Shown here one piece after another: positions 22,308 to 33,768 of a stretch of 64,000 nucleotides of DNA. Below the pieces are notes generated by a model that ran no database searches, was not told the origin of the DNA, and saw only the letters and a program-made list of their open reading frames with translations. The DNA comes from Strongylocentrotus purpuratus (taxonomy: Eukaryota > Echinodermata > Echinoidea > Camarodonta > Strongylocentrotidae): positions 37,914,529 through 37,978,528 of the forward strand of contig NW_022145607.1 of assembly GCF_000002235.5 (NCBI RefSeq). The letters are read 5' to 3'. Position numbers and translations under genes: made by a program. Position 1 is the stretch's first letter; the number at the start of each line of letters is the position of its first letter.

Positions 22308-22931
22308 GGGCCTATCTCACTGAGCGGCGAATGCTTGCGAACGTAGCGAACTTGGGGTTTCGCCAGAGTTTGTAAAATGTTGTAAAAGGTTGCAAGAAAG
22401 ATCGCAAACAGTTTTCTTTGTTGTAAACAGTTTTTCTTGTCGCAAAGAAATTTTGAACATGTTCAAAATTTCTTTGCGAATTTATTTTTCCGCAAACGTT
22501 TGCAAACAGTTGTAAGCGTTTGCAAAACAGTTGCAAGCCTTTGCAAACGGTTGTTAAACGGTTTTGCTCTTTGTTTACGTCAGTTCTCTGTGTTTCGCCA
22601 AAGCTAGCGACCACGTTACCATATGGTTCCTTTATAAAATCGACCCATTGAGTACCAGTAGTTAGCAAAAGGTCTTAAACGTTCACAAATAGTGGCAAAG
22701 GATTGGCAAATAGTTGCTAATCTTCGCAAAAACTGTCGCTAACATTTGCTTACAGTCGCTAATAGTCGCCAACTGCCTTTCGCAAACACTTTCGGAGACA
22801 TTCGCTCAAATGTTGCTAATTGTCGCTAAACGTCACTTAATGTCGCTGATTTTCGCCAACATTCGTCAGAAAAGTTGGCGAATCCAAATTCGCAACGTTC
22901 GCAAGCATTCGCCGCTCAGTGAGAAAGGCCC
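22308..22931. mobile_element. 624-bp TTAA-flanked TIR element
   Basis: GGGCCTATCTCACTGAGCGG at the left is mirrored at the right, with arms of about 55 bp, and TTAA flanks both ends (22304-22307 and 22932-22935). The interior is built from degenerate repeats of TTTGCAAACAGTTG and TGTCGCTAAT words. TTAA duplications are known for Kolobok and piggyBac groups; the GGG-start termini do not settle which. No ORF. Confidence 0.75.
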
Positions 22932-23276
22932 TTAAGGAATGAAAATGGGTCGTAGCTGTTAATTTTAGTGCCTTTTCGTGAAGCAATTGCCTATGAGCAC
23001 ACTGTTAAAAAATTGTAAATTTGATAAATCTGTATCTGTATTCTTTGGTGTTGTAAGTCACGAGACTCACATGTTGCAATTTCAGTATTTTTTATAAAAT
23101 ACTATCATGTCGCATCGACCTGTTTCTCATTCCTACTATCTTTAAATCCTATATGAACAAGGTGAGATGTACTCCTAATCCCGTGTCATCATGTTTTCTT
23201 TCATAAATTTGTGTCCACTTTTTTTCTCGGTTAAACCGTTTCATATTGAGTAATTTCACGTCTTCTTTTCATGTCA

Positions 23277-23480
23277 CACCCACAACAAAAAGTGAGTCAC
23301 CCTTACTCAAATTGATGAGTCACTGGTTTGTCCGTACAGCGGATACAAATGAGTCTTATTTATCTAAGAGACTCATTTGTATCGAGTCATAGTGACTCAC
23401 ATGATCCTTCAAGTGTTTCGCTGTACGGACAAACCAGTGACTCATCAATTTGAGTAAGGGTGACTCACTTTTTGTTGTGG
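23277..23480. repeat. palindrome with about 70-bp arms
   Basis: The arms start CACCCACAACAAAAAGTGAG and run through CAGTGACTCATC-type words to TTTGTCCGTACAGCG. Inner arms around GAGTCTTATTTATCTAAGAGACTC fold further. It may be a MITE version of the larger element. Confidence 0.8.
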
Positions 23481-24189
23481 GTGCATCATGACATAGACCC
23501 CCTAGTCCCTAGGCCTATCACACACATACCATACCATGCCAGAGTCACTGTCCACATTTGCAATGGAAAATATATCCTAAAATATCACATTTTAGCGATG
23601 TAATCGGTGGTCCCGCTACCCGAATCTGAAAAATCTACTTTGTACGCACTAAATTAAGCCTTAACTTAAGATTTATTTGTCACCCATACTGTCACGAAAC
23701 AATCTTGAATTAATTCGTTTTACATCAAATAACAAGGATCTAGGAGTTTCGTTGTATAAAACAATGATGCAAGATCATGCATGTTTTCATTCGACACGGC
23801 TTCGTGCGATACAGTAGAATCTATATAGTTAAGTTACACACAGCCTCATCAACTCGAGTGCGGATATCGTAAAATGAACGCATGCATCATTTGTATAATA
23901 ATCAGAAGATTCAGCCCACGAATCCAGTCATAAAAATCATCGTTTAAAACCATATGAATAATTATGCGTACCAATTTTTCACTAGCTGCAGTCAAAACTC
24001 TTCTGAATCCAAGATATAAGATGGCGACGTCGCGTCGTCGATCGGGAATTCAAATATGGCTCGAGAATGCGCATTTTGGATGACGTCACGAAAGCATGCG
24101 CGCGCATGCATACAGCCTCACTTTCAAGTTGACTCACTTTTTTCTTCTAAAATGCTCTTATGTCGATCTTGACTCATTTTTTACGACCA

Positions 24190-24417
24190 TCACTATGAAC
24201 ATGACAGACAATGAAAGCGGACAAAATATACAGTTCCTCAGGTAGACAAAGGGACATCCCTTCACTGCTATTATGTAAAAATGTGTAGAACAGGTGTCAC
24301 ATGCATATTCACCTGTTCTACACATTTTTACATAATAGCAGTGAATTGATGTTCCTTTGTCTACCCGAGGAACTATATATTTTGTCCGCTTTCATTGTCT
24401 GTCATGTTCATAGTGCA
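24190..24417. mobile_element. near-perfect 228-bp foldback element
   Basis: CACTATGAACATGACAGACA is mirrored at the right end. Arms of about 107 bp surround a 13-base spacer (near 24297-24310). A solo arm lies at 14493. Confidence 0.85.
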
Positions 24418-24811
24418 TGTGAGTCAGTCGAAGCATTTTGCAAATGCGTCAGCTCATGATTGACACACTGGTGAAATATAAATGAGTCAATAGAGACTCA
24501 TTGGTTGTTACTAATGAGTCAATTTACACCTGACTCACGAAAATTATGCTTAAATGTGTCAAATGACTCACTTTTTGTTGTGGGTGCACTAAATTTTCGT
24601 ATTTCACAATTTTTGGGTGGAGGACAATCTTCTAACTTGAAGACCTCTCTGGTGAATGAGAAGAGCCTTTGTATACACATTCTCTTGTGAGCTTGTTGTG
24701 AAGCTTAACCAAAGCCTACTATATTATCGTATACATTACGACATAATTCATTAAAATACAATAAATTGTTTCTTTTATACGTCTGAATGCTAACTGTACA
24801 TTGAGAACAGC

Positions 24812-24942
24812 ACAGCCCAGTACAGTGCACAAGAAAGTTATGTCACTGTACTGAGTTAAATCAAGTTATATTACTCAGTACAGCCCAGTACACAAGAAAG
24901 TTATGTCACTGTACTAAGTTACATCAAGTTATGTTACTCTCT
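24812..24942. repeat. about 66-bp tandem duplication
   Basis: Two copies of CAGCCCAGTACA...AAGAAAGTTATGTCACTGTA...AAGTTATRTTACTC, the first with a few extra bases. Confidence 0.8.
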
Positions 24943-25980
24943 ATCCGAACTGCCCTTTTTTTTCATCACAAACCATTTCCTCATTAGAAAGGATTCCACC
25001 CTAGGAATAAACGTATAACATGCACATTTAATTGTTGAGGGAAAAATAATTCCGTTGAACACAAATTCCTTGCCTCTTTCATCTTAAGGCTGTGTGGGGG
25101 TACACAAAAAGCTACGCATGGAACTGATTTATAAAGCCTTTCGCATTCATCACATAGGTGTTAGCATCCAAAATTATTCCTAGAAAGCTGGAATTTCGAA
25201 ATTGTGTAGTTTATAATCATATACGTCGTTATAATGACATTAATAAAAACGTGCAATATTGTCAATGATCACTACGTTATTCAGACGAGACAATAAGCCC
25301 TCCGGTTGTCCATATTTACAATTTAATCTAGAAAAATATACCTTGAGCACTCTGATGGAAGGTGTAGGTGCCCGTGATGTATAGATTATTATTCATCAAT
25401 GTATTCAACACGACATATAGCATATTTTTTTAATATTCTAGTGTGTAAAATACATGATGTTTACGCATTTCCTATTGTGTCGTGATGAATAGCCTCTTGG
25501 CTCCTGGTGTATCTAAAATCATGTGACATTGGTTGAATTAACAAACACGTTTAGTACAACAACTGTATGTAGAAATAACGTACATCATCTAACTATAGTT
25601 TGATGCTCTTGAATTACGTATGTTATTTTAATGCCCTTAACATCTGATTTTGGGTACCTGATATACATTATTTGGCTATCAAAGCTTCATAACCATATGT
25701 ATCATCGCATTTTGATACCGAAATAGAGATTTGCAGTGATCCTATTAAACCAGATATGGTTAAATCATTCCTCTGATCTTGACTGTCTAGAGTAGCTGAT
25801 CCTTTGGGCCCTTTTGGGGCAACGTCAGGGCTCATATGGTCTGCTCGTTATACCTAGATCATATTTCATTGTATTGTTCATTTTAGGTTCTTCACCAACC
25901 AAACGTTCTAAGCCAAAGTATTTGTTCTGAAAATGCCCCAAAACCTTGGTGGTCCCCTGAACCTTTGGGCTCTGTGGGCA
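24943..25980. other. unassigned AT-rich stretch
   Basis: No exon, RNA gene or internal repeat was recognised on either strand. Confidence 0.4.
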
Positions 25981-26019
25981 CCAATATTTGACAATTAGTC
26001 GGTGGCATGATTTTTAGGG

Positions 26020-26450
26020 TTCTAGGACACCTACCCCCTGAACACCCAACCCCGATAACCACCCCTAGGATAACCACCCTCTAGGACAACTACCCCCGGA
26101 CAACTAACCCCTTGGGCAACAACCCTCTAGGACAACCACCCCCGGACAACTACCCCCTTGACAACTACCCCTAGGACAACTTTCCCCTGGACAACTACCC
26201 CCGGACAACTACCCCCAGAAAACTTTCCCCTACGACCACCATCTTCTAGGACAACTCTCCCGGACAACTATCCTAAAGGAAAGTTGTGTGGGGGTATTTG
26301 TCCGGGGGTAATTGTCCTAGGGGGTAGTCGTCCTAGAGGGTGGTTGCCCTAGGTGGCAGTTTTCCTAGGGGGTAGTTGTCCAAGAGGGTGGTTATCCTAG
26401 GGGTGGTGATCCGGGGTGGATGTCCTGGGGGTAGGTTTCTGGATACGCAT
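26020..26450. repeat. inverted minisatellite (GGACAACTACCCCC)
   Basis: About 15 degenerate units of GGACAACTACCCC run forward to about 26275, where the array switches to about 10 units of the complement (GGGGGTAGTTGTCC). The whole is a 430-bp palindrome made of two opposed minisatellite arrays. Confidence 0.85.
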
Positions 26451-26458
26451 TTTTAGTA

Positions 26459-27764
26459 TAGGATTTCCCGGCCAAATTCACGTGTTTGTCATTCGAATTC
26501 ATTTACTTTGCATTTAAGTTAGCGCAGATCGGCTTTGCCATGCCAATTATCTTTCAATTTTCCAGTTTTGTGTTTAATTTAAAATTTTGGTCGAAGGGTT
26601 TCATAGATCTGTCATTCGATTTAGAAACTGCTCAACTAGCATTCAAATTAATATTCACTTGTCGAAGCGTAATTTTTATCATTCAAATTAACACCTGTCA
26701 TTCGTATTCGATATTTTTTTTTTATTCAAGTTAGGAAAGTTAGGGAAAATTGCAACAAACTTTTACAGTTTTTAAATAATGCAGTTAAAATGCATGATTT
26801 GCCATTGGGGTCTAAGCTGTTATTCCACTTATTTATTTTCAGGACAATGCAGATGGGTGTACTCACACAAAGAGTAAAGAAGGGGCGAAATCAAGGGATA
26901 TAGCATTTCTGCCTTGACATGTTCATATACCCGGGAAAGGTGGGGGTACCCTCAATCGCCCCTTTTTACTACAGACTCGGAATTTTACAAAAGTAATTCA
27001 CATCGTCTCTTATACCCAGCACACCCTTCTGTTTTTCTTAAAGAGTTTCATAGTCTACTTGCCCGCAAGCAGATCGATGGCAAAAGACATGGCTAAATAA
27101 TTAATCATGTTCAAATTGTTGACTCTTTTGTCCCTACCCCAGTCACAATATTGTACCATTCTTCCATAATGAAATTATGATGAAATTATGATAAATTTAT
27201 GATGAAACATAAGACAAAAAACCTTCTTACATGAACATTTACAAATATACTGAGACCATTAGGTCCGTAGATGCAAGTTGTTTTTTCTTCTTTACAATCA
27301 AACTTAAATGCTGATGAATATAATATAAATCTAATTAGTATAAGTGTATAAATGCAGGAAAATGAAATATGATAAAATACACATGAAAAAAACAATCTTG
27401 AAAGAAAAAAAAATGAGCTATAAAAAGTGTGTAATAAACGAGAAATGTATATTGACCATCAATTTAAGTGCACAAAGTGCTAATTTGAATGCTAATGAAC
27501 AAATGAATTAGAATGCTAAAAGTACATCGTCGTGTTGTCAGAAAATCGTGTTGCGCCAAATCGAATGATCAAATAGCGAAAGAAGCACATTGTTCATTAA
27601 TTTGAATGAAACATACGTAGATTCTAACGAAAATTTCATAGATTTGAAAACTAGAAAAGGGAATATTAACCCGAGTTATACCTGACTGCACTAAAACCGT
27701 CGAATTTGAAAGCAAGACAAATTAATTTGAATGACAAACTCGCGAATTTGGCCGGGAAATCCTA
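26459..27764. mobile_element. TA-flanked TIR element, full-length copy 3
   Basis: TAGGATTTCCCGGCCAAATT at the left is mirrored at the right (aatttggccgggaaatccta) with TA on each side (26457-58 and 27765-66). At 1306 bp it is the reference copy for 3660 and 6566. Both ends hold repeats of TCATTCNAATT words in opposite orientation. No transposase. Confidence 0.8.
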
Positions 27765-27766
27765 TA

Positions 27767-28164
27767 TTAAATTGTACTTAAAAGCGGAGGGCCAAAGTCA
27801 AATATCGTGCTTAGTTTTTGAGCTGCCTGCCACTACCACACCAACCAAGCACACCTTATTCATTCGAAAGATTTCTTTATCATAACACACAATATTTCAG
27901 AGGTTTTTTATGTTTTTATTTGTAGCGGTCATCCCAAAATCATATCGATTCCCGAAAGAAAAATGAAAAATGAAATATAATGAGGGTGTACAGTACCTTG
28001 AACTGTTACTCGACCTGAGGCTTAGAACTTCTGTCCGACTTAGAGGTGTGCGGTGTTCTTAAGGATCTGAATCGGTTGTCTCAACGGTAGTGTTAGCGAC
28101 TCATTCTTATATCTTGCTACTTTGACACAAATATTTGTAACAAGTTGTGCGCATGCTCTATACC
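27767..28164. other. unassigned stretch between two elements
   Basis: No feature was recognised on either strand. Confidence 0.4.
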
Positions 28165-28168
28165 TTAA

Positions 28169-28560
28169 AGATAAAGTTGAGTTCTGGTCATGCGAATGCA
28201 TTGTGAAAGGAACGGTGTGGAATCGATCAGAAAAGGTTGATCATCTAGCATATAAGTATTGGTGTGTACTACAAGGTTCTGCAGTCATGAAAATGATAAG
28301 AAATTTGGCCCAGTCTTGGTAAAGTAACAAGCACTTTACACATAAAGATGTATATGGGACTACACAAACATGCGACATAAAATTCGGGCCTTATTTTTAG
28401 GCTGACGGTTAATAATTTGTCATATTTAGAATATGAAGGCATTTGAAGAGCCATATTTTTCAGGGAGCACTTTTTCTCCGATGCTCTTCCACACTTGCAT
28501 AATATCAATGATAACGCTCACAAATTATGTTTAACCTCTGCCAAGAACTCAACCTTCTCT
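28169..28560. mobile_element. 392-bp TTAA-flanked MITE, full copy B
   Basis: AGATAAAGTTGAGTTCTGG follows TTAA (28165-28168) and the inverted end precedes TTAA (28561-28564). The interior matches copy A at 6211 in opposite orientation. No ORF of a transposase. Confidence 0.8.
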
Positions 28561-28884
28561 TTAAGCCCGGGGCTACTTCGTTCCACTGGGTCTTTTGAAT
28601 TATTTGGTTACACCATCTTTTGTGAATAGTCAATCAGTACTTCCTGAAGGGCCGTGTTTACATTTGTGAGAAGAAAAAAACATAAAGGAAATCCATGAAA
28701 ACAAACGTCTCGACGAACAATTTTTAATACGAGATATAATCAAAGAGTTCGAAAAAAGGCCAACGATCGAGACTTCCCCACTGTCTGAATTTATCGGCAT
28801 GCTTTTACAAAATAATATGCAAGTGTAAAGAATATATGGTCAGGACCATCTTTAAAATATTTTGCTTATTTACATACAGTCATG

Positions 28885-29190
28885 ACAGGGTCCATGATAA
28901 TGATAGCTCATGAGACCGGCAAAGTTTGCTCATCTGCCTTCTGAAGAGTAATTTTATCAGAGGATTCACGATACTGATAGCTCATGAGACCGGCAAAGTC
29001 GGTCTCATCTGCCTTCTGACGAGTTATAAGAGGGTTCACGATACTGACAGCCCATGGGACCAGCAATGTTGGTTTCACGGGCTTTCTGAAGTATTATCGC
29101 AGTTTTTTGCGAGACCGATAGCCCTTGAGACCGGCAGTAACGGTCTCATTGGCCTCTTTAAGTGTAATCACAGGGTTATGAGACCGATAG
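28885..29190. repeat. about 80-bp tandem repeat with palindromic GAGACCG core
   Basis: Four diverged units each contain GAGACCGGCAAAG...GGTCTCAT, a near-palindrome, preceded by GATAGCTCAT-type words. Two more units stand at 30010-30150, at the start of the second duplication copy. Confidence 0.8.
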
Positions 29191-29990
29191 GTTTTTAATT
29201 TGTTAATTGTTTAATTTATATAATCTCTTTTGTCGCGATTTACGTCACCATCAGTGCAGCCGTTCTCGACAGAGAAAGGCATGTTATGATTAGGTCTACT
29301 GAGGCAGAACTATACAAGCGTTCTGCCGTGCGCGAAGGACGTGGGGATGATTGAAATATGAGCAGTATTAATGCAAATAAAATAAATGTATGATATTCAT
29401 GTTCTTATTTCCAATAGAAAACTTATATTAAAGGATGTTCTATTTTGGGACAGCCACGTATAACAGTTGTATGAGCACCTTCTTTTGTCAAATATTATTT
29501 GGCATGCATAAGTTGTTGCTTGGTCAGATAGAGCTCCACCAATTATTCAAAAGAGTGACGTACTTAGATCAGCTCAAATAAATCATCTGTTTGACATGCC
29601 CTAGTAACAAGATGGGTGCTGTTTTCCAGGCACTTTTTAAGACCCCTCCCCAGGACGTCGATCGATTACATGTATGTGCCCCCCCCCCCCAAAAAAAAAA
29701 AACCCATTAAACTCTGGCTACGGCCCTGCTGTTTGCATCGAAACTCTCGGTATAGAATTCAAAGTCATTATGTGACTTGGTCTAGTGGTACGTCACTTGG
29801 TCAGCTCTCTGTCTTTGCCTTCAAACCGGCTTAGGCGACCTCGGTTCGAAACTGATTCACGTCTTTCGGATAGTGATGTTAAAAGGCAGTCCCCAGACGT
29901 AAATAATCATATCTGATTGATACACGTCTGTAAAAACCCAATTACACACATTATGCAACACCCTATCCATGTTATGCAGGTGAAGGAGAG
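29060..29990. repeat. tandem duplication, copy A (carries a SINE)
   Basis: Shared landmarks are GGCATGTTATGATTAGGT (29279 and 30246) and GAGCTCCACCAATT (29531 and 30500), offset about 967 bp. Copy A carries the SINE at 29773 and a C/A run at 29671-29703. Confidence 0.85.
29773..29948 (+). mobile_element. tRNA-derived SINE with 7-bp target duplication
   Basis: A-box-like TGGTCTAGTGGT at the 5' end and B-box-like GGTTCGAAAC are spaced as in pol III promoters. CATTATG stands directly before (29766-29772) and after (29949-29955), and the second duplication copy shows this site unoccupied. It is not a tRNA gene: no cloverleaf closes. Confidence 0.75.
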
Positions 29991-29994
29991 GTAT

Positions 29995-30800
29995 ATTGGT
30001 GAATGTTCTTGAGACGAGACCCGGAATGTCGGTCTCACGGGCCTTCTGAAGTATTATCACAGGTTTTGCAAGACGGATAGCACACGAGACCCGCTATAAC
30101 GGTCTCGCTGGCCTTTTAAAGCGTGATACCAGGGTTGCGAGGCCGATAGGTTGGTAATTTGTTAATTTTCAGTTTCTATAATCTCTGTTGTCGCGGTTAA
30201 TGTCACAATATTGGGGTCCATCGGTGCCATTCTCGACAGAGAACGGCATGTTATGATTAGGTTTACTGAGACAGAACTGTAACAAGCGATCTGCCGTCCG
30301 CGAAGGACGTGGGAACGATTGAAGTATGCGCAGTATTCATTGAAATAAAAGGAGTGTATGCTATTCATGTTCTTATTTGCAAATAGAAAGCTTGAAATCA
30401 ATGATTTTCTATTTTGGGACAGCTATTTCGAACATTTGTGTGAGCAGTTTCGGTTGTTAAACAATATATGGCATGCATAAGTTGTTGATTGTTCAGACAG
30501 AGCTCCACCAATTCGTTCCTGTTTTCACAAAGTGACGGTAGTGAGGAAAATCCGCACGCAAATTGTATGGGATTTTCATTCACTACCGTCACTTAGTGAA
30601 AATAGGGACGAATTATTCAAAAGAGTAACGTACGTATATAGATCAGCTTAAAGAAATGACCTGTTTGAGATACCCGAGTAACAAGATGAATGCTGTTTTC
30701 ATCGATGACTCCCGGTGTAGAATTACAAGTTATTATGCAATACTCTATCCATATTATGCAGGTAAACGAGATGTATATTGGTGAAGGTTCTCGACTCTCA
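29995..30800. repeat. tandem duplication, copy B (carries a 97-bp MITE)
   Basis: It matches copy A apart from point changes, lacks the SINE and has its own insertion at 30514-30610. Confidence 0.85.
30514..30610. mobile_element. 97-bp foldback MITE flanked by AATT
   Basis: CGTTCCTGTTTTCAC at the left and its inverse at the right, arms about 31 bp including AAGTGACGGTAGTGA. It is flanked by AATT (30510-30513 and 30611-30614). Copy A has a single AATT at the corresponding place, so ends and target duplication are directly visible. Confidence 0.88.
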
Positions 30801-31050
30801 TTTGAGAGGTCCCCGGTCCGATCCCCGCTTGGTGCTTACATCATTGCACAAGATGTTTTGTCCCCATGTCTCTCTCGACTCAGGTGTAAAATGGATACCT
30901 GAAATTGCTGGGGTAATGATACATGCAGGAATATCAGTATTAACATTGATGTGGCTACGCTGGGTAACAGGCCGGTTTACTATTAAACATCAAATGTATG
31001 GATGTATCTTTCTCGGGGACCGATTGACGAGTTGTCCATTAAAGTGACTC
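30775..31050 (+). mobile_element. SINE-like fragment
   Basis: B-box-like CCGGTCCGATCCCC followed by CAGGTGTAAAATGGATACCT, a word order seen in the SINEs at 49.7 and 55.8 kb. The end shares CATTAAAGTGACTCGGTAAC with 40255. Confidence 0.45.
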
Positions 31051-32084
31051 GGTAACAGTGTTGAAGGTTGATGATAAAATCTGCGTAATTTTTGTATGAA
31101 ATGTTACTTATTATATTCCTTCTACTGTACTAACCCTCTTTAACATGCAGCAAATTCTGAAAAGTTCTCAAACAACAAAGATATATATGGTTTTCTTTGG
31201 AGGCGTCACTGTGCGACACACTCTAACAGTAAATTCTCCCAGCTATTTTTCCCAACCGTTTTTTTTTCATGAAAATAAGACATAAGACGTGCTTTAAAAA
31301 ATCTGTCAACACTTAAATGTCTGGAATGGTATATAGAACCAATTCATTGCTATGAGACGATTTACATTAATCTTAAATGTAATCAAAGTGTAGTGATATA
31401 GTTGGGAGAATCAAGGAATCGATCAGATCAGTGTTTCCATTTGTTATCATTAATAATGGTCTATTTTCACTCAAATTTTCAGATTATCTTTAAATGTACA
31501 TCTAGCATTGAAGTCACGACATTAGCACCATTTTCTCTCATCTGAACAATGCTACAAGTCCCTTTAAGATGTTATCAATGAATTAACTACCATAATTTAG
31601 TCCGTATATACTATTTGTTGCTATATCGGGCAAGCCACTAACAATCATTCAGGTCGTCAAGAACAACCTTTGTTTAAAAGTATGCTTTCAATTTGAATAT
31701 GTTAGTAAACCGGTCTATTAACATCCATTAAAGCGACTACAATTACTTTAGCAATGGCTATTCTAAAATGCTCACATTTTGAATTTCCCGTATTTAAAAG
31801 AACTGTGGATATTTGGGATTATTGTATGGACCCATTCTATGGAATTCCCCAAGCAATAACAAATAGGATCTTGTCACTTACCTGCCATTTAAACAAAGTA
31901 TATGAAATGTTCCTTATCAATACTTCATTTTCAACTGATTTATATTGCTTTATACGGTTTGAATCCCATTTGATAACTACTTCTTGTGCCTCTTAATTCA
32001 TATTTGTAATGTCATTTCTGTTTGTTTCTTCTCCTAGACCATTTTCTTCACGCCTTTATATTTCTTGTAATGGGTTTACCATTG
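31051..32084. other. unassigned AT-rich stretch
   Basis: No gene was recognised. AGTAAACCGGTCTATTAACA near 31705 resembles GTAAACCGGTTCATTGCCC near 38600, suggesting an old repeat. Confidence 0.35.
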
Positions 32085-32651
32085 TAGTCAGGTCAAGATA
32101 TGGTTTGACCCCAACAAAATTGCAACAAAAGGTTTTTCAACGGTTTCTAGTAGTATTCGACCTCAGGAATAACATACTAAAAGTATACCAAAATCGAAGC
32201 ATCAGAAAGCTGTTATTTTCAAGATGGCGTTCAAGATGGCCGCCGATACCTAAAAGTGGCCATAAATCACTTATTATCCATCCTAGAGACATAATTTTGG
32301 TGTCTATCTCATGGCTTAGGGGGTCAGAGAATACATCGAAAAAGTAAGAATGGTTTGTGATGGTCTAGGAAACCCCCAAATCCAAGATGGCGTCCAAAAT
32401 GGCCGCCTTAATCCGAGAGACATAATTTGGGTGTCTATGCTATGGTTTTCGGGGTCATCGAATCCATTAGGATAAGTTAGAACGTTAAGCAGTGGTTCAG
32501 GAAACCACGAAATCCAATATGGCGTCCAAAGGGCCACAAAACCACTAAAATTTCTCAATAGAGGGCGCACTTTATAAACAGGAAATTAACTTATGATGTT
32601 TCTCTCTCACCCTTATAGTGTCACCGACCCCCCCCCCCCCCCCCCCCCCCG

Positions 32652-33421
32652 CGGAAGCGCATATTTTGTTTACACAACTGTTTAGCCACTTCAGTCAAAT
32701 ATACTGTGCAAACGACTAGAGACAGGGTCTAGCATTACCCTTCGAAATTTTTTGGATAATTGCTGGAGCTGTACATGTGTATAGGGTCTACATAGTTTTA
32801 CTCGTTTTTTGTTTCGGGTTAAATCTATCCTCTCTTCTCTTTCATTATGTATTTCTGTGTTCTCCTTCAATCTATCCTCTTCTCTTTTGTCATGTATTTC
32901 TTTTTTTTCCTTCAATCTATCCCTTTTCTCCTTCGTTATATTTGTTTTTCCTTCAATCTATCCCCCAGTTCTCCTTCGTTATGTATTTCTTTTGTTCGCC
33001 TTCATTCTAACCTCTTCTCTTTTTTTTTTATGTATTTCTTTGTTTTTCCTTCAATCTATCCTCTTCTCCTTCGTCGATCATCTATTTCTGTGTTTTAATC
33101 TGATATAGATTAAGTTTCTCCTTCTTTATGTATTTCCCTGTTTTTCCATAGTCTAGATCTATGATCCTCTTAGCTCTTTAATTATGTATTTCTATGTTCT
33201 TCCTTTGACTTATCCTCTTCTCTTTCCTTATGTATTTCCTTTTTTCCCCTTCTCCATATCCTATCCAATATCCTTGTTTTCCCCTTTCTATCATCTTCCC
33301 TTCCCTGGGTGTACGTGCTTGTAAGTGCGCTGACGACTTAGACTCTTTCACCAGAGCACTTCTTGGAATTTTTTTCGCGAAAATGGCTAAACAGTTGTGT
33401 AAAAAAAATATGCGCCCCCCG
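32652..33421. mobile_element. TIR insertion in the left arm, CT-minisatellite interior
   Basis: The ends GCGCATATTTTGTTTACACA and TTGTGTAAAAAAAATATGCG are inverted copies, continuing through ACTGTTTAGCCA. The right arm of the host element has uninterrupted sequence at this point. Insertion lay in a C run, so the target duplication cannot be read. Confidence 0.75.
32820..33270. repeat. CT-rich minisatellite, about 45-60 bp unit
   Basis: Roughly eight units of TCTATCCTCTTCTC, TTCGTTATGTATTTC and TGTTTTTCCTTCAA. ORFs here on the plus strand are artefacts of the repeat. Confidence 0.85.
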
Positions 33422-33577
33422 GAAAAAGGGTAAATTCAACTTTTGACAGGTCATTGTCAACACTGAGGGAGTGACCGAGGGGGGGGGGGGGGGCAGGGGT
33501 GACAAAGACAAAGTAACAACTTAATAATATATCTAGACACACATTCATAATACCTACCATACAATTAAAAATGTTTA

Positions 33578-33768
33578 CAGGCCCACTGCATTACTTGTAC
33601 CTACTTGCGCCCTCTATATAACAAACAATGCCTAATCGGTGACCATTGGTCCCCATGATCCTCTTTTTCTTATGTTAACTGAGAGCTGAGTTGATGGGAT
33701 AACCACCTGTCCAGTGACCTTGCAGGGAGGTATAATCCCTCCTGTAAACTATGGCGGATAAGCTTTAA
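33578..33768. mobile_element. about 190-bp module inserted in the left arm
   Basis: Present here and, inverted, at 42575-42765, but absent from the right arm of the same element, where TTTTAAA is intact. TTTA borders both sides. No ORF or clear TIR; it includes GCGCCCTCTATATAAC. Type unknown (short MITE or SINE). Confidence 0.65.

Larger units (their letters stand above)
23277..24586. mobile_element. 1.3-kb TIR element rich in GAGTCA words
   Basis: Termini CACCCACAACAAAAAGTGAG and its inverse bound the element. The empty site in the 21.6-kb copy indicates a short CA target duplication. It holds two further palindromes: 23277-23480, whose arms repeat the outer terminus, and 24190-24417. At least a dozen TGAGTCA/TGACTCA-like words occur, mostly toward the ends. 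No ORF was recognised. Confidence 0.75.
23187..24724 (+). repeat. duplicated segment, copy interrupted by a MITE
   Basis: The left part (23187-23276) and right part (24587-24724) together repeat 21640-21862. The insertion between them is the 23277-24586 element. Confidence 0.85.

Noticed and set aside
31754..31996. 80-codon ORF with aromatic-rich sequence
   Set aside because: No recognisable family, no splice sites fitting a neighbour, AT-rich context.
32777..33108. Three overlapping plus-strand ORFs rich in Phe/Leu/Ser that look like membrane proteins
   Set aside because: All three frames are open because the CT-rich minisatellite lacks stops; repeat period visible in the translations.
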